Notes: generated by a model not told the origin, from the letters alone. Shown: positions 37,543 through 48,069, counted from the first letter of the stretch. The stretch: DNA of 64,000 nt from Pulveribacter suum (GCF_003013695.1 NZ_CP027792.1:2252501-2316500), one strand, 5' to 3'. Numbers and translations are program-made.

Positions 37543-38520
37543 TCAGGCCTTGCCGCGCAGCCGCTGCACCAGCGTCCACACGCCCAGCGCCACGGCGCCG
37601 ACCGCGGCGCCCACCAGCGCGCCCAACAGGTGCGTGGCGAGGAACTCCCAGACACCACCCAGCGGCCAGCCGGCGAGCTTCGCGCCGGCCGATTCGATGG
37701 CGTGGGCCAGCGGAGGCACGCCGTGCACGATGATCCCGCCGCCCACCAGGAACATCGCGGCCGTGCCGGCCACGGCCAAGCCCTTCATCAGCTTGGGTGC
37801 CGCGGTGACCAGCGTCTGGCCGATGCGGCAGGCCAGGCGGCCGGGCATGCGCGTCAGCCACAGGCCCACGTCGTCCATCTTCACGATGCCGGCGACCAGG
37901 CCGTACACGCCCACGGTCATGAGCACCGCGATGGCCGAAAGCACCATCACCTGCTGCATGAAGTCCGCCTGCGCCACGGTGCCCAGAGTGATAACAATGA
38001 TCTCGGCTGAGAGGATGAAATCGGTGCGGACGGCGCCGCGCACCTTGGACTTCTCCAGCCGGGCGATGTCGGCCGCGCTGGCCGCCTTGCCGCCCACGCG
38101 CTCCAGTGCCGCCTCCGCCCGGTCGGCGGCTGGCGCGCCATGGTGCGCCAGCTTTTCCACGCCCTCCAGACACAGGTAGGTGCCGCCCAGCATCAGCAGC
38201 GGTGTGATGGCCCAGGGCGCAAAGGCGCTGATCAAAAGCGCCGTGGGCACCAGGATGGCCTTGTTGATCAGTGAGCCGCGCGCCACGGCCCAGACCACGG
38301 GCAGCTCGCGGTCGGCACGCACACCGCTGACCTGCTCGGCGTTCAGCGCCAGGTCGTCGCCCAGCACGCTGGCCGTCTTCTGCGCCGCCACCTTGGTCAT
38401 GACGGAGACATCGTCGGCCATGGCAACGCTCTTGCGCGCCGCCATCTTGGACATGAGGGCCACGTCGTCCAGGATGGTGGCGATGTCGTCGAGCAGGGTG
38501 AGAAGGCTGGCGCCGGCCAT
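37543..38520 (-). CDS. DUF808 (YedI-like) membrane protein
   Basis: This 325-residue protein begins [20 protein letters not shown], the hallmark of the DUF808/YedI family. It continues with [27 protein letters not shown] split over the next segment. Hydrophobic stretches (about 95-125, 175-205, 225-250, 290-315) suggest four or more membrane passes. Function is unknown. ATG 38520 matches the family start; the longer frame reaches into the repeat and terminator behind purL. Confidence 0.85.
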   Translation of the reverse strand: MAGASLLTLLDDIATILDDVALMSKMAARKSVAMADDVSVMTKVAAQKTASVLGDDLALNAEQVSGVRADRELPVVWAVARGSLINKAILVPTALLISAFAPWAITPLLMLGGTYLCLEGVEKLAHHGAPAADRAEAALERVGGKAASAADIARLEKSKVRGAVRTDFILSAEIIVITLGTVAQADFMQQVMVLSAIAVLMTVGVYGLVAGIVKMDDVGLWLTRMPGRLACRIGQTLVTAAPKLMKGLAVAGTAAMFLVGGGIIVHGVPPLAHAIESAGAKLAGWPLGGVWEFLATHLLGALVGAAVGAVALGVWTLVQRLRGKA

Positions 38521-38573
38521 ACAAAAATGCTCCGCAAAGACAGGGAAAAAGGTCGCCGATTTTGAATAAAAAA

Positions 38574-38617
38574 AGCTTCCAGCGCTTGTCGGACAAGCGC
38601 TGGAAGCTATCTTTTTA
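38574..38617. terminator. Near-perfect palindromic repeat acting as purL terminator
   Basis: Arms AGCTTCCAGCGCTTGTC and GACAAGCGCTGGAAGCT are 17 bases long around one central base. On the minus strand the stem is followed by seven T; on the plus strand by TATCTTTTT. It is the most perfect copy of the dispersed repeat in the window, and it sits 34 bases after the purL stop. Confidence 0.85.
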
Positions 38618-38650
38618 GTAGCCTCACGGAAGGCCTGGGGCGGGTCTTTT

Positions 38651-41600
38651 TTACGCGACCCAGCGGCGGGCATTGCGCCACAGGCGCATCCAAGGGCTGT
38701 GCGCATCCTGCCCACCGGTGGCGGCCAGATCGGTCCAGCTCATCTGGATGTTGCGGAACACCCGCTCGGGGTGCGGCATGAGCGCGGTGAAGCGCCCGTC
38801 CGCCGTGGTCACGGCCGTCAGGCCGCCAGCGCTGCCGTTGGGGTTGAAGGGATAGCGCTCGGTGGGCTGGCCCGCGTTGTCCACGAAGCGCAGGCTGCGC
38901 AGCACGCGCTCTTCGTTGCCGCGGTACTGGAAGTTGGCATAGCCCTCGCCATGCGCCACGGCAATCGGCAGGCGGCTGCCCGCCATGCCGGCGAAGAAGA
39001 GGCTGGGCGAGTCCAGCACCTCGACCTGCGACAGGCGCGCCTCGAACCGGTGGCTCTGGTTGGTGGTGAAACGCGGCCAGTCCTGCGCGCCGGGGATGAT
39101 GTCGGCGAGTTCCGCGAACATCTGGCAGCCGTTGCACACGCCCAGGCCGAAGGTGTCGGTGCGGGCAAAGAACTGCTGGAACTGCTCGGACAGCCGCGGG
39201 TTGAAGGTGATCGAGCGCGCCCAGCCGATGCCCGCGCCCAGCGTGTCGCCATAGCTGAAGCCCCCGCAGGCGACGATGCCGGCGTAATCCTTGAGCGCGG
39301 CACGGCCGGCCTGCAGGTCGCTCATGTGCACGTCGAAGGCCTCGAAACCGGCTTCGGTGAAGGCGTAGGCCATCTCCACGTGCGAGTTCACGCCCTGCTC
39401 GCGCAGCACGGCAACGCGCGGGCGGGCCGTGTGGACGAAGGGCGCAGCCACGTCCTCTTGCGGGTCGAACGTCAGGTGCACGTGCAGGCCCGGGTCTTGC
39501 GGGTCGCCGGCGGCGGCGTGTTCCTGGTCGGCGCACGCGGGGTTGTCGCGCTGCTGGCAGATCTTCCAGCTGACGGCGTCCCAGACCTGGTGCAGGTCCG
39601 CCAATTGCGCGGCGAAGATTTTCCTGGCGTCGCGCCAGACCTGCAGCTCGCCCTTGCCCTCGTCCATGGCGCTGGACAGCGGGCGCGTCTTGCCGACGAT
39701 GTGGCTGCATGCGGCCAGGCCGTGCGCGCGCAGCACCTGCATGACCTGGTCGCGCTGCCCCGTGCGCACCTGCAGCAGTGCGCCCAGCTCCTCGTTGAAC
39801 AACGCGCGCAGGGTGAGTTCCTCGCGCCGGCCGCTGACCTGGCTCGCCCAGTTCTTGGCGTCGCCGGTCTCCATGCGGCTGTCGGTGATGCCATCGCCTT
39901 CGGTGACCAGCATGTCCACGTTCAGCGCCACGCCCACGTGGCCGGCAAAGGCCATCTCGGCGGCCGCGGCCAGCAGGCCACCGTCGCTGCGGTCGTGGTA
40001 GGCGAGGATCAGGCCGCCCTGGCGCAGGGCGTTCACGGCATCGACCAGGGCGATCAGGTCTTTCGCGTCGTCCAGATCGGGCACGGCGCCGCCGGCCTGG
40101 CCCAGCACCTGCGCCAGGATGGAGCCGCCCATGCGCATCTGGCCGCGCGCCAGGTCCACCAGCACCAGCGTGGTGTCCTCCTCCTGGGCATCGAGCTGGG
40201 GCGTGAGCGTGCCGCGCACGTCCTGCAGCGTGGCGAATGCCGTGACGATCAGGCTGACGGGCGAGGTGACCTTCTTTTGCGCGCCCGTTTCATCCGTCCA
40301 CTGCGTGCGCATGGACAGGCTGTCCTTGCCCACCGGGATGGAGATGCCCAGCTGCGGACACAGCTGCATGCCCACGGCGCGCACGGTCTCGTACAGCGCG
40401 GCGTCTTCACCGGGCTCGCCACAGGCGGCCATCCAGTTGGCCGACAGCTTCACGCGCGGCAGCTCGATGGGCGCCGCCAGCAGGTTGGTGATGCTTTCCG
40501 CCACGGCCATGCGGCCAGAGGCCGGGGCGTTGATGGCGGCCAGCGGCGTACGCTCGCCCATGGCCATGGCCTCGCCGGCAAAGCCGACGTAGTCCGCCAG
40601 CGTCACGGCCACGTCGGCCACCGGCACCTGCCAGGGGCCGACCATCTGGTCACGGTGCGTGAGACCGCCCACCGTGCGGTCGCCGATGGTCACCAGGAAG
40701 CGCTTGCTCGCCACCGTGGGGTGGGCCAGCACGTCGATCACGGCCTGCTGCAGCGCCACGCCGTCCACGTCCAGCGGCGGCACCTCGCGCGTGACGCTCT
40801 GCACGTCGCGGTGCATGCGCGGGGGCTTGCCCAGCAGCACGTCCAGCGGCATATCCACGGGCAGGCGCTGGGCCTGGCCGGCGGGGGCAGCGGTGTCTTC
40901 CAGGACCAGCTGGCGCTCGCCGGTGGCCGTGCCGATCACGGCGAACGGGCAGCGCTCGCGCTCGCAGAAGGCGGTGAACTGCGCCAGGGATTCCGGCGCG
41001 ATGGCCAGCACGTAGCGCTCCTGGCTTTCGTTGCTCCAAATCTCCTTGGGCGCCAGGCCGGACTCCTCCAGCTGCACGGCGCGCAGGTCGAAGCGCGCGC
41101 CGCGGCCGGCGTCGTTCACCAGCTCGGGGAAGGCGTTGGACAGCCCGCCCGCGCCCACGTCGTGGATCGCCAGGATGGGGTTGGCCTCGCCCTGCTCCCA
41201 GCAGTGGTTGATGACTTCCTGGGCGCGGCGCTCGATCTCGGGGTTGCCGCGCTGCACGGAGTCGAAGTCCAGCTCGGCCGCGTTGGTGCCGCTGGCCATG
41301 GAGCTGGCCGCGCCGCCCCCCATGCCGATGCGCATGCCGGGCCCGCCCAGCTGGATCAAGAGCGTGCCGGCAGGGAACTCGATCTTCTTGGTCTGGCGCG
41401 CGTCGATGGAACCTAAGCCACCGGCGATCATGATGGGCTTGTGGTAGCCGCGCAGCACGCCTGCGATCTGCTGCTCGTACTCGCGGAAGTAGCCCGTCAG
41501 GTTGGGCCGGCCGAACTCGTTGTTGAACGCGGCGCCGCCCAGCGGGCCCTCGGTCATGATTTGCAGCGGGCTGGCGATGTGCTCCGGCCGGCCGACGTCG

Positions 41601-42676
41601 CTGCCCCACAGCTTGGAGACGGTGAAACCCGCCAGGCCTGCCTTGGGCTTGGAGCCGCGCCCGGTGGCGCCCTCGTCGCGGATCTCGCCGCCCGCGCCGG
41701 TGGACGCGCCGGGGAAGGGTGAGATGGCCGTGGGGTGGTTGTGCGTCTCCACCTTCATCAGCACGTGCTGGGTCGCACTATGTTTTTGATAGCTGGGTGC
41801 GCTTATCTGGTCTGCGAAAGAGTCGAATTTGGCAAAGAACTGCTCGACCTGGCTGCCTTCCATGATGGAGGCGTTGTCGGCATAGGCCACGATGGTGTGC
41901 TGGGGCGAAGTGGCCTCGGTGTGGCGAATCATGCCGAACAGCGATTTCTCCTGCGGCATGCCGTCGATGGTGAACTGGGCGTTGAAGATCTTGTGCCGGC
42001 AGTGCTCGCTGTTGGCCTGGGCGAACATCATCAGCTCCACGTCGGTGGGGTTGCGCCCCAGCCTGCCGAAGGCCTGCACCAGGTAGTCGATCTCGTCTTC
42101 GGCCAGCGCCAGGCCCCAGGCACTGTTGGCCGCCTGCAGCGCCGCATGGCCGCCGGCCAGCACATCGACGAAGGCCATGGGCTCGGCCTGCAGCTCGGTA
42201 AAAAGCTGCTGCGCCTGCTCCACGCTTGTCACCACCGATTCGGTCATGCGGTCGTGCAGCAGCGCGGCGATCTGTGCCAGCTGCTCGTGCGACAGCTCGG
42301 GCGTGCCCGACAGCAGGCCGCCCTTGAGGCTGATGCGGTACTCGGTGATGCGCTCGATGCGCCGTACGGCAAGGCCGCAGTTGTGCGCGATGTCGGTCGC
42401 CTTGGACGCCCAGGGCGAGACGGTGCCCAGGCGCGGCGTGACATACAGCACCGCGCCGTCGCTCGGGCCGCAGTAAGGGTCGCCATAGGTCAGCAGGGCC
42501 GCCAGGCGCGAGCGGTCGGCAGCGCCGGGCGCGCCCTCCTGCGCCACCAGGTGCACGAAGCGCGCGGCGATGGCCGTGATCTTGGGGTGGATGGCCGCCA
42601 GCGAGGGCTGCAACTGCTGGGCGCGAAAACTGGTGAGGGCATTGCCGCCCTCGATCGAAGTGATGTGCAGGGTCAC
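38651..42676 (-). CDS. purL: Phosphoribosylformylglycinamidine synthase PurL
   Basis: This 1341-residue enzyme converts FGAR and glutamine to FGAM in purine synthesis. It has an N-terminal PurS-like region, two AIRS-like halves (ATP site [33 protein letters not shown]) and a C-terminal glutamine amidotransferase with the Cys nucleophile in GVCNGCQM (about 1181) and PHPERVF. Residues about 284-299 ([16 protein letters not shown]) replace a shorter linker of homologues and are encoded by a dispersed repeat read in frame. It is divergent from map. A strong palindromic terminator follows. Confidence 0.95.
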   Translation of the reverse strand: MTLHITSIEGGNALTSFRAQQLQPSLAAIHPKITAIAARFVHLVAQEGAPGAADRSRLAALLTYGDPYCGPSDGAVLYVTPRLGTVSPWASKATDIAHNCGLAVRRIERITEYRISLKGGLLSGTPELSHEQLAQIAALLHDRMTESVVTSVEQAQQLFTELQAEPMAFVDVLAGGHAALQAANSAWGLALAEDEIDYLVQAFGRLGRNPTDVELMMFAQANSEHCRHKIFNAQFTIDGMPQEKSLFGMIRHTEATSPQHTIVAYADNASIMEGSQVEQFFAKFDSFADQISAPSYQKHSATQHVLMKVETHNHPTAISPFPGASTGAGGEIRDEGATGRGSKPKAGLAGFTVSKLWGSDVGRPEHIASPLQIMTEGPLGGAAFNNEFGRPNLTGYFREYEQQIAGVLRGYHKPIMIAGGLGSIDARQTKKIEFPAGTLLIQLGGPGMRIGMGGGAASSMASGTNAAELDFDSVQRGNPEIERRAQEVINHCWEQGEANPILAIHDVGAGGLSNAFPELVNDAGRGARFDLRAVQLEESGLAPKEIWSNESQERYVLAIAPESLAQFTAFCERERCPFAVIGTATGERQLVLEDTAAPAGQAQRLPVDMPLDVLLGKPPRMHRDVQSVTREVPPLDVDGVALQQAVIDVLAHPTVASKRFLVTIGDRTVGGLTHRDQMVGPWQVPVADVAVTLADYVGFAGEAMAMGERTPLAAINAPASGRMAVAESITNLLAAPIELPRVKLSANWMAACGEPGEDAALYETVRAVGMQLCPQLGISIPVGKDSLSMRTQWTDETGAQKKVTSPVSLIVTAFATLQDVRGTLTPQLDAQEEDTTLVLVDLARGQMRMGGSILAQVLGQAGGAVPDLDDAKDLIALVDAVNALRQGGLILAYHDRSDGGLLAAAAEMAFAGHVGVALNVDMLVTEGDGITDSRMETGDAKNWASQVSGRREELTLRALFNEELGALLQVRTGQRDQVMQVLRAHGLAACSHIVGKTRPLSSAMDEGKGELQVWRDARKIFAAQLADLHQVWDAVSWKICQQRDNPACADQEHAAAGDPQDPGLHVHLTFDPQEDVAAPFVHTARPRVAVLREQGVNSHVEMAYAFTEAGFEAFDVHMSDLQAGRAALKDYAGIVACGGFSYGDTLGAGIGWARSITFNPRLSEQFQQFFARTDTFGLGVCNGCQMFAELADIIPGAQDWPRFTTNQSHRFEARLSQVEVLDSPSLFFAGMAGSRLPIAVAHGEGYANFQYRGNEERVLRSLRFVDNAGQPTERYPFNPNGSAGGLTAVTTADGRFTALMPHPERVFRNIQMSWTDLAATGGQDAHSPWMRLWRNARRWVA
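41781..41825 (+). repeat. Dispersed repeat inside the purL coding region
   Basis: TTTTTGATAGCTGGGTGCGC continues to CTTATCTGGTCTGCG. It is read in frame on the minus strand and encodes a linker just before the conserved KVETHNHP block. Confidence 0.7.
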
Positions 42677-42820
42677 GGTAGCGGCCTGTGTGATGGGCGG
42701 CGCGAAGCGCGGTGAAAGCCCGCAGGCGCCGGGCCGCTGACTGGGGCCGGTGCGCCCAGCGGGCTTGGTTGCTGGGAACCCGGCATTTTAAGCCGCCCCA
42801 CCCGGGGAAAGCCCCAGTGG

Positions 42821-42826
42821 GATAAT
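42821..42826 (+). promoter_or_regulatory. -10-like element just upstream of map
   Basis: GATAAT ends 7 bases before the ATG at 42834. A nested hairpin (CCCAC..GTGGG enclosing GGGG-AAAG-CCCC) lies directly upstream. A leaderless map transcript is likely. Confidence 0.5.
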
Positions 42827-42833
42827 TTGCCGC

Positions 42834-43649
42834 ATGAGCATCACCACCAAAGACGCCCGGGGTATCGCGGGCATGCGCGAGGCCGGGCGCCTGGCCTCCG
42901 AAGTGCTGGACACCATCACGCCCCACATCAAGCCGGGCATGACAACCAACGACGTGGACCGCCTGGCCGCCGAGTGCATGGCCGCCCAGGGCACGCGCTC
43001 GGCCACGCTGGGCTACCAGCCGCCGGGCTACCCGCCGTATCCGAAGTCGCTGTGCACGTCGCTGAACCACGTGGTCTGCCACGGCATTCCCAACGACAAG
43101 CCCCTGAAGAAGGGCGACATCATGAACGTGGACGTCACCGTCATCACCCAGGATGGCTGGTACGGCGACACCAGCCGCATGTTCCTGGTGGGCGAGTGCT
43201 CCATCGCTGCCAAGCGCCTGGTCAACCTGACCTATGAGGCCATGTGGCTGGGCATCCAGCAGGTCAAGCCCGGCGCGCGCCTGGGCGACGTGGGCCACGC
43301 CATCCAGAAGTTTGCCGAAGGGCACGGCCTGTCGGTGGTGCGCGAATTCTGCGGCCACGGCATCGGCGACAAGTTCCATGACGAGCCGCAGGTGCTGCAC
43401 TATGGCCGCCCCGGTACGGGCGAGACGCTGATCCCAGGCATGACCTTCACCATCGAGCCCATGCTCAACATCGGCCGGCGCGAGGTCAAGGAGCACGGCA
43501 ACGACGGCTGGACCATCGTCACCAAGGACCACAGCCTGTCGGCGCAGTGGGAGCACACGGTGCTGGTGACCGAGACCGGCTTCGAGGTGCTGACCATCTC
43601 GCAGGGCTACCCCGCCCTGCCCGCCTTCGTGACTGCCACGACGACCTGA
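42834..43649 (+). CDS. map: Methionine aminopeptidase, type I
   Basis: This 271-residue dinuclear metal enzyme removes the initiator Met from new proteins. Metal ligands lie in [21 protein letters not shown] (two Asp), [12 protein letters not shown] (His), MTFTIEPML (Glu) and [11 protein letters not shown] (Glu). The length fits type I enzymes without an insert. It is followed 40 bases later by glnD. No Shine-Dalgarno sequence precedes the ATG. Confidence 0.95.
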   Translation: MSITTKDARGIAGMREAGRLASEVLDTITPHIKPGMTTNDVDRLAAECMAAQGTRSATLGYQPPGYPPYPKSLCTSLNHVVCHGIPNDKPLKKGDIMNVDVTVITQDGWYGDTSRMFLVGECSIAAKRLVNLTYEAMWLGIQQVKPGARLGDVGHAIQKFAEGHGLSVVREFCGHGIGDKFHDEPQVLHYGRPGTGETLIPGMTFTIEPMLNIGRREVKEHGNDGWTIVTKDHSLSAQWEHTVLVTETGFEVLTISQGYPALPAFVTATTT

Positions 43650-43689
43650 CAGCCCGGCGCGGCGCCCGCCTCCTCGACTTTCGCGCGCC

Positions 43690-46308
43690 ATGCCGCGTCC
43701 CCCCAACCCCGTCGCCGCCGACATCACCGCGCTGCGCCAGGCCTACCAGACCGACAAGGCCGCGCTGGTGGCCACGTTGCTGGCGCCGGGCGCCTCCACC
43801 CGCGGCATCCGCAGCCTGCTGCGGCGCCTGTCCTGTCTGGCCGACCGCCAGCTGTGCGCCCTGTGGCGGCGCGCCGGCCTGCCGCGCGGCATGGCGCTGG
43901 TGGCGGTGGGCGGCTATGGGCGTGCGCAGCTGTTTCCGGCGTCCGACATCGACGTGCTGGTGCTGCTGCCAGGCGGCGCGCAGGATGCGGCCGCCAGTGC
44001 CGCCATCGAGGCCTTCATCGGCAGCTGCTGGGACGCGGGCCTGGAGATCGGCGCCAGCGTGCGATCCGTGGCCGAATGTCTGGCCGAGTCCGCCGCCGAC
44101 GTGACGGTGCAGACGGCGCTGCTGGAGTCGCGCCGCGTGTGCGGCAGCGCCGCGCTGTTCGCCCAGCTGCGCCAGCGCTACGCCGCGCAGATGGACGTGC
44201 AGGCCTTCATGGTCACCAAAACGCTGGAGATGCGCCAGCGCCACACCAAGCACGAGAACACCCCCTACGCGCTGGAGCCCAACTGCAAGGAATCGCCCGG
44301 CGGGCTGCGCGATCTGCAGCTCATCCTGTGGCTGGCGCGTGCCGCGGGGCTGGCAAGCAGCTGGCGCGAGCTGGCGGCCCACGGCCTGGCCACGCCTTTC
44401 GAGGTGCGCCAGATCGAGCGCAACGAGGCGGTGCTGTTTCTCATCCGCGCCCGGCTGCACGCCCTGGCCGGGCGGCGCGAGGACCGGCTGGTGTTCGATC
44501 TGCAGACCGCCGTGGCCGAGACCTTCGGCTACGGCCCGGGTGCGGCCGATGGTGTGCGGGCGCCGGTGCGCGCCAGCGAGGCGCTGATGCGCCGCTACTA
44601 CTGGGCCGCCAAGGCGGTGTCGCAGCTCACGCAGATCCTGCTGCTGGACATCGAAGAGCGCCTGGCGCCCCAGCCCACGCCGCGGGTGCCCATCAACGAG
44701 CGCTTCCTGGACCGGGGCGGGCTGATCGAGGTGGCCAGCGACACGCTGTACCTGGAGCAGCCCCGCGCCATCCTGGAGACCTTCCTGCTGTACGAGACCA
44801 CGCCGGGCCTCACGGACCTGTCGGCGCGCACGCTGCGGGCGCTGTACAACGCCCGCCCGGTGATGGACGCGGGCTTTCGCCGCGACCCGGCCAACCGCGC
44901 CCTGTTCATGCGCATCCTGCGCCAGCCCGCGGGCATCACCCACGCCATGCGGCTGATGAACCAGACCTCGGTGCTGGGGCGCTACCTGTGGCCCTTTCGG
45001 CGCATCGTGGGGCAGATGCAGCACGACCTGTTCCACGTCTATACGGTGGACCAGCACACGCTGATGGTGCTGCGCAACGTGCGCCGCTTCTTCATGGCCG
45101 AGCATGCGCACGAATACCCCGTGTGCTCGCAGCTGGCCGCCGGCTGGGACAGGCCGTGGATCCTGTACGTGGCCGCGCTGTTCCACGACATCGGCAAGGG
45201 CCGCGGGGGCGACCATTCGCACATCGGGGCGCTGGAGGCGCGGCGCTTTTGCCGCCAGCACGGCGCCCACGGCATCGCGCGCGAGGACGCGCAGCTGATC
45301 GAGTTCTTGGTAGCCGAGCACCTGACCATGAGCCAGGTGGCGCAAAAGCAGGACCTGTCCGACCCGGAAGTCGTCGCCGCCTTCGCGCGCCGCGTGGGCG
45401 ACGAGCGCCGGCTCACCGCCCTGTACCTGCTCACCGTGGCCGACATCCGCGGCACGTCGCCCAAGGTCTGGAGCGCCTGGAAGGGCAAGCTGCTGGAAGA
45501 CCTGTACCACGCCACGCTGCGCACCCTGGGCGGGCGCGCGCCCAACCCGGCCGCCGAGGTCGAGGCGCGCCGGCGCGAGGCGCTGATCCTGCTGGCCCTG
45601 CACTCCATGCCGCACGAGGCGCACAAGCGCCTGTGGGCGACGCTGGACGTGAGCTACTTCATGCGCCACGAGGCGGCCGACATCGCCTGGCACGCCCGCC
45701 ACCTGTCGCGCCACGTGGGCTCGGGCGTGCCCGTGGTGCGCGCGCGCCAGTCGCTGGCGGGCGAAGGGCTGGAGGTGCTGGTCTATGCGCCGGACCAGAG
45801 CGATCTGTTCATGCGCATTTGCGGCTACTTCGACCAGGCGGGCTTTTCCATCCTGGACGCGCGGGTGCACACCGCCAGCGACGCCCATGCGCTGGATACC
45901 TTCCAGGTGGTGGCGCGCGACCAGCCCGGCGCCTACCGCGAGCTGATCCACATGGTGGAGAGCGAGCTGCTGCGCGCCCTGACCGCGCCCGCGCCGCTGC
46001 CCGAGCCGCGCCCGCGGCGGCCGTCGCGGCGCGTGCGCAGCTTTCCCATCGCCCCGCGCGTGTCGCTGCGCCCGGACGACCGGGGCCAGCGCTGGCTGCT
46101 GTCGATCACCGCAGCCGACCGCGCTGGCCTGCTGTACGTGGTGGCGCAGGTGCTGTCGCGCCACGGCCTGGGCATCCAGCTGGCCAAAGTGAGCACCCTG
46201 GGCGAGCGGGTGGAAGACACCTTCTTGCTGCAAGGCCCGCAGCTGCAGAGCAGCGCCCGGCAGATCCAGATCGAGACCGAGCTGCTGCGTGCGCTGGCCG
46301 ATGAGTGA
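43690..46308 (+). CDS. glnD: PII uridylyltransferase/uridylyl-removing enzyme GlnD
   Basis: This 872-residue nitrogen sensor adds or removes UMP on PII proteins according to glutamine. The nucleotidyltransferase motif GGYGR is at 74-78, with catalytic Asp86 and Asp88 (SDIDVL). The HD domain has [17 protein letters not shown] at about 497-513. Two C-terminal ACT domains begin near 690 and 800 ([20 protein letters not shown]). It follows map at 40 bases, probably in one transcript. A dispersed repeat lies after the stop. Confidence 0.95.
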   Translation: MPRPPNPVAADITALRQAYQTDKAALVATLLAPGASTRGIRSLLRRLSCLADRQLCALWRRAGLPRGMALVAVGGYGRAQLFPASDIDVLVLLPGGAQDAAASAAIEAFIGSCWDAGLEIGASVRSVAECLAESAADVTVQTALLESRRVCGSAALFAQLRQRYAAQMDVQAFMVTKTLEMRQRHTKHENTPYALEPNCKESPGGLRDLQLILWLARAAGLASSWRELAAHGLATPFEVRQIERNEAVLFLIRARLHALAGRREDRLVFDLQTAVAETFGYGPGAADGVRAPVRASEALMRRYYWAAKAVSQLTQILLLDIEERLAPQPTPRVPINERFLDRGGLIEVASDTLYLEQPRAILETFLLYETTPGLTDLSARTLRALYNARPVMDAGFRRDPANRALFMRILRQPAGITHAMRLMNQTSVLGRYLWPFRRIVGQMQHDLFHVYTVDQHTLMVLRNVRRFFMAEHAHEYPVCSQLAAGWDRPWILYVAALFHDIGKGRGGDHSHIGALEARRFCRQHGAHGIAREDAQLIEFLVAEHLTMSQVAQKQDLSDPEVVAAFARRVGDERRLTALYLLTVADIRGTSPKVWSAWKGKLLEDLYHATLRTLGGRAPNPAAEVEARRREALILLALHSMPHEAHKRLWATLDVSYFMRHEAADIAWHARHLSRHVGSGVPVVRARQSLAGEGLEVLVYAPDQSDLFMRICGYFDQAGFSILDARVHTASDAHALDTFQVVARDQPGAYRELIHMVESELLRALTAPAPLPEPRPRRPSRRVRSFPIAPRVSLRPDDRGQRWLLSITAADRAGLLYVVAQVLSRHGLGIQLAKVSTLGERVEDTFLLQGPQLQSSARQIQIETELLRALADE

Positions 46309-46331
46309 GGGCCGGAATCGTGCAGCTATGG

Positions 46332-46378
46332 TATTGATAGCTGCCAGCGCTTGCCCCACAAGCGCTGGAGGCATTTTT
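46332..46378 (+). repeat. Dispersed palindromic repeat, intergenic copy
   Basis: TTGATAGCTGCCAGCGCTTG is followed by ACAAGCGCTGGAGGC and a T-run, so it may also end glnD transcription. Confidence 0.8.
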
Positions 46379-46413
46379 CCTTGTATTTTTACAGGCAGGA
46401 CTGCAGGCATGGG

Positions 46414-46419
46414 CACAAT
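46414..46419 (+). promoter_or_regulatory. -10-like element just upstream of the DUF454 gene
   Basis: CACAAT ends 8 bases before the ATG at 46428, the same close spacing as at map and rlhA. Confidence 0.35.
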
Positions 46420-46427
46420 CGCAGGCC

Positions 46428-46847
46428 ATGCCTGAGCCGCACGACCCGCTACCCCCCATGCCCCAGCACCCGCCTCTGCCGCGGCCCATGCGCTGGTTGC
46501 TGCAGGCCTTCGCCGTGCTGTGTCTGGTGATGGGCGCCATCGGCGTCATCGTGCCCGGGCTGCCCACCACCGTGTTCATCCTGATGGCCGCCTGGGCCGC
46601 CGCGCGCAGCTCGCCGCGCCTGCATGCCTGGCTGTGGCGCCACCGGCTGTTCGGGCCCATGCTGCGCAACTGGGCCGACGGCGGGCGCGTCAGCCGCCGC
46701 GCCAAGTGGAGCGCCACCATCCTCATGGCGCTGTGCGCCGCCATCTTGCTGTGGACCAGCGCTCCGCGCTGGGCCGCCACCACGGCCTGTGTCTGCATGG
46801 CCTGCGTGCTGGCCTGGCTGTGGCGCCGGCCCGAGCCCGGCCGCTGA
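46428..46847 (+). CDS. DUF454 (YbaN family) inner-membrane protein
   Basis: This 139-residue protein has a Pro-rich N-tail, then LLQAFAVLCLVMGAIGVIVP-GLPTTVFILMAAWAAARSSP, the defining DUF454 block. A basic stretch with the RHRLFGPMLRNW motif and two more C-terminal helices follow. Function is unknown; the family is widespread and small. The tRNA-Asn genes follow closely. Confidence 0.88.
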   Translation: MPEPHDPLPPMPQHPPLPRPMRWLLQAFAVLCLVMGAIGVIVPGLPTTVFILMAAWAAARSSPRLHAWLWRHRLFGPMLRNWADGGRVSRRAKWSATILMALCAAILLWTSAPRWAATTACVCMACVLAWLWRRPEPGR

Positions 46848-46873
46848 CGCCGCGAGGGCCCGTTTTTTCTGTA

Positions 46874-46879
46874 TATAAT
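46874..46879 (+). promoter_or_regulatory. -10 box of the tRNA-Asn genes
   Basis: A perfect TATAAT lies 11 bases before the first tRNA. A GCGGTCTTGT stretch with the expected start site follows. No good -35 is seen at the usual spacing. Confidence 0.65.
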
Positions 46880-46890
46880 CGCGGTCTTGT

Positions 46891-46966
46891 TCCTCGATAG
46901 CTCAGTCGGTAGAGCGCCGGACTGTTAATCCGTAGGTCCCTGGTTCGAGCCCAGGTCGAGGAGCCA
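46891..46966 (+). tRNA. tRNA-Asn (GTT), copy 1
   Basis: This 76-base tRNA has acceptor arms TCCTCGA and TCGAGGA, a D-arm GCTCAGTCGGTAGAGC, and the anticodon GTT at 46924-46926 in the loop CTGTTAA. The T-arm is CTGGTTCGAGCCCAG. Discriminator G and an encoded CCA end it. Confidence 0.97.
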
Positions 46967-46977
46967 AGAAAGACATC

Positions 46978-47002
46978 GCAGCCCTGCCAAAAGTACAGGG
47001 CT
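46978..47002 (+). other. Hairpin between the two tRNA-Asn genes
   Basis: Perfect 8-base-pair arms CAGCCCTG and CAGGGCTG flank a 9-base loop. No long T-run follows, so it may be a processing signal in a common precursor. Confidence 0.5.
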
Positions 47003-47024
47003 GTTTCAATAAGAAAACCGACAT

Positions 47025-47100
47025 TCCTCAATAGCTCAGTCGGTAGAGCGCCGGACTGTTAATCCGTAGGTCCCTGGTTCGAGCCCAGGTTGAGGAGCCA
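47025..47100 (+). tRNA. tRNA-Asn (GTT), copy 2
   Basis: It is identical to copy 1 except for one acceptor-stem pair: TCCTCAA pairs with TTGAGGA, a compensated G-C to A-T change. The anticodon GTT is at 47058-47060, and CCA is encoded. Confidence 0.97.
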
Positions 47101-47104
47101 CTTC

Positions 47105-47138
47105 AAAGGCCGTCCTGATTTCTCAGGACGGCCTTTTT
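47105..47138 (+). terminator. Intrinsic terminator of the tRNA-Asn genes
   Basis: Arms AAAGGCCGTCCTG and CAGGACGGCCTTT (13 perfect pairs) flank a 6-base loop and are followed by T5. Confidence 0.92.
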
Positions 47139-47188
47139 GCTTGGCTGGTCCGGGCGCTGACTCGCACCCGGGCGCCAAGCCATCGCCC

Positions 47189-47494
47189 CTACGCGATGCG
47201 TACCTCGAAGTACGCCTCCTCTGCCTCTCCGATCTGTGACAGCGCCCGCTCGCGCGCCTTGCCCGCGGCCTTCTGCCAGCGCCCCGCCAGCGCCTGGTCG
47301 GCATCGGTCATTGCGTCGGCATCTTCAAGCGACAGGACGGCGGCAAGCGTCTCGGCCACCTGCCCAGGCCCGCCCAGCGCGCGCTCCAGCTCACGGGCGT
47401 AGCGGGTCTCGGCCGTTATCCGGGCATCCGCCGGCAAACTGGATGGGGCGTCGCGCAGGGCGACGGTGTAGAGGGACTCGGCGACGGTTTCCAT
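47189..47494 (-). CDS. Small unknown protein, probably SOS-regulated
   Basis: This 101-residue acidic, Ala-rich soluble protein (ESLYTVALRDAPSSLPADA, GPGQVAETLAAVLSLEDAD, GEAEEAYFEVRIA) is mostly helical by eye. It has no signal peptide, membrane segment or cysteine. I do not recognise a family. Its main feature is the near-consensus LexA box 21 bases before the ATG. It lies between the tRNA-Asn pair and the BLUF gene. Codon use is like its neighbours. A DNA-damage role is inferred only from the box. Confidence 0.7.
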   Translation of the reverse strand: METVAESLYTVALRDAPSSLPADARITAETRYARELERALGGPGQVAETLAAVLSLEDADAMTDADQALAGRWQKAAGKARERALSQIGEAEEAYFEVRIA

Positions 47495-47515
47495 GGTGGT
47501 TCCTGGGGTTGCTGA

Positions 47516-47535
47516 TACTGTATTAATTTACAGTA
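47516..47535. promoter_or_regulatory. LexA (SOS) box between the 101-aa gene and the BLUF gene
   Basis: TACTGTATTAATTTACAGTA has perfect CTGT-N8-ACAG halves with TA on both flanks, very close to the E. coli consensus. It is 21 bases before the 101-residue gene on the minus strand and 132 bases before the BLUF gene on the plus strand. Confidence 0.8.
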
Positions 47536-47667
47536 TTCTCACCCACTTCGTGGACACTGAAGGTCTGCGCTGCATGACTGATACATTGGCCTGCCCGCCA
47601 AGGACGTCATGCGTGAGCCTCTGTCGACTTCCAACCCTCCCTGCAGAACCGATCAAAGGCCCTCACC

Positions 47668-48069
47668 ATGAACAACGAAGTGCTGTCCCAGTTCGCCTAC
47701 CACAGCACCCTGGCGGGCGGCCATGGCGCCACCTGTGTGGGCGCCATCATCAAGGCCGCCCGGGCCTTCAATGCCACGCACGGAATCACTGGCGTGCTGC
47801 TCTTCGACGGCGAGCGCTTTTGCCAGTACATCGAGGGAGCGCCGGGCGCGCTGGACACGCTCGTCAGGCGCATCCGCCGCGATGCGCGGCACAAGGACGT
47901 GGTCACCCTGCTGCACGAGCCCCTCTATGGCGGCAGGCGCTACCCGAGCTGGTCCATGGCCTTTTCCGACGTGGACGAAGACGCCATCATCGGACAGATG
48001 ATGGCCAGCACGCCCCATGCGGCGCTGGCGCTGCTCAAGGACAGGCATTTGACACTGGATATCGGCTGA
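47668..48069 (+). CDS. BLUF-domain blue-light sensor protein
   Basis: This 133-residue protein is essentially one BLUF domain, which binds FAD and senses blue light. Key residues are present: Y11 (QFAYHST), N35 in RAFNATHGITG, Q53 in RFCQYIEG, and W95 in YPSWSM. The conserved RRDARHKDVV segment is also there. About 35 C-terminal residues form a short helical cap. No output domain is attached, so it should act on a partner protein; none is obvious next door. ATG 47668 is preceded by AAAGGC. Confidence 0.88.
   Translation: MNNEVLSQFAYHSTLAGGHGATCVGAIIKAARAFNATHGITGVLLFDGERFCQYIEGAPGALDTLVRRIRRDARHKDVVTLLHEPLYGGRRYPSWSMAFSDVDEDAIIGQMMASTPHAALALLKDRHLTLDIG

Noticed and set aside
46891..47100. 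tRNA-Asn as an integration site of a genomic island
   Set aside because: No integrase, no direct repeat of the tRNA 3' end beyond the second full tRNA, and the genes around it look like core genome.
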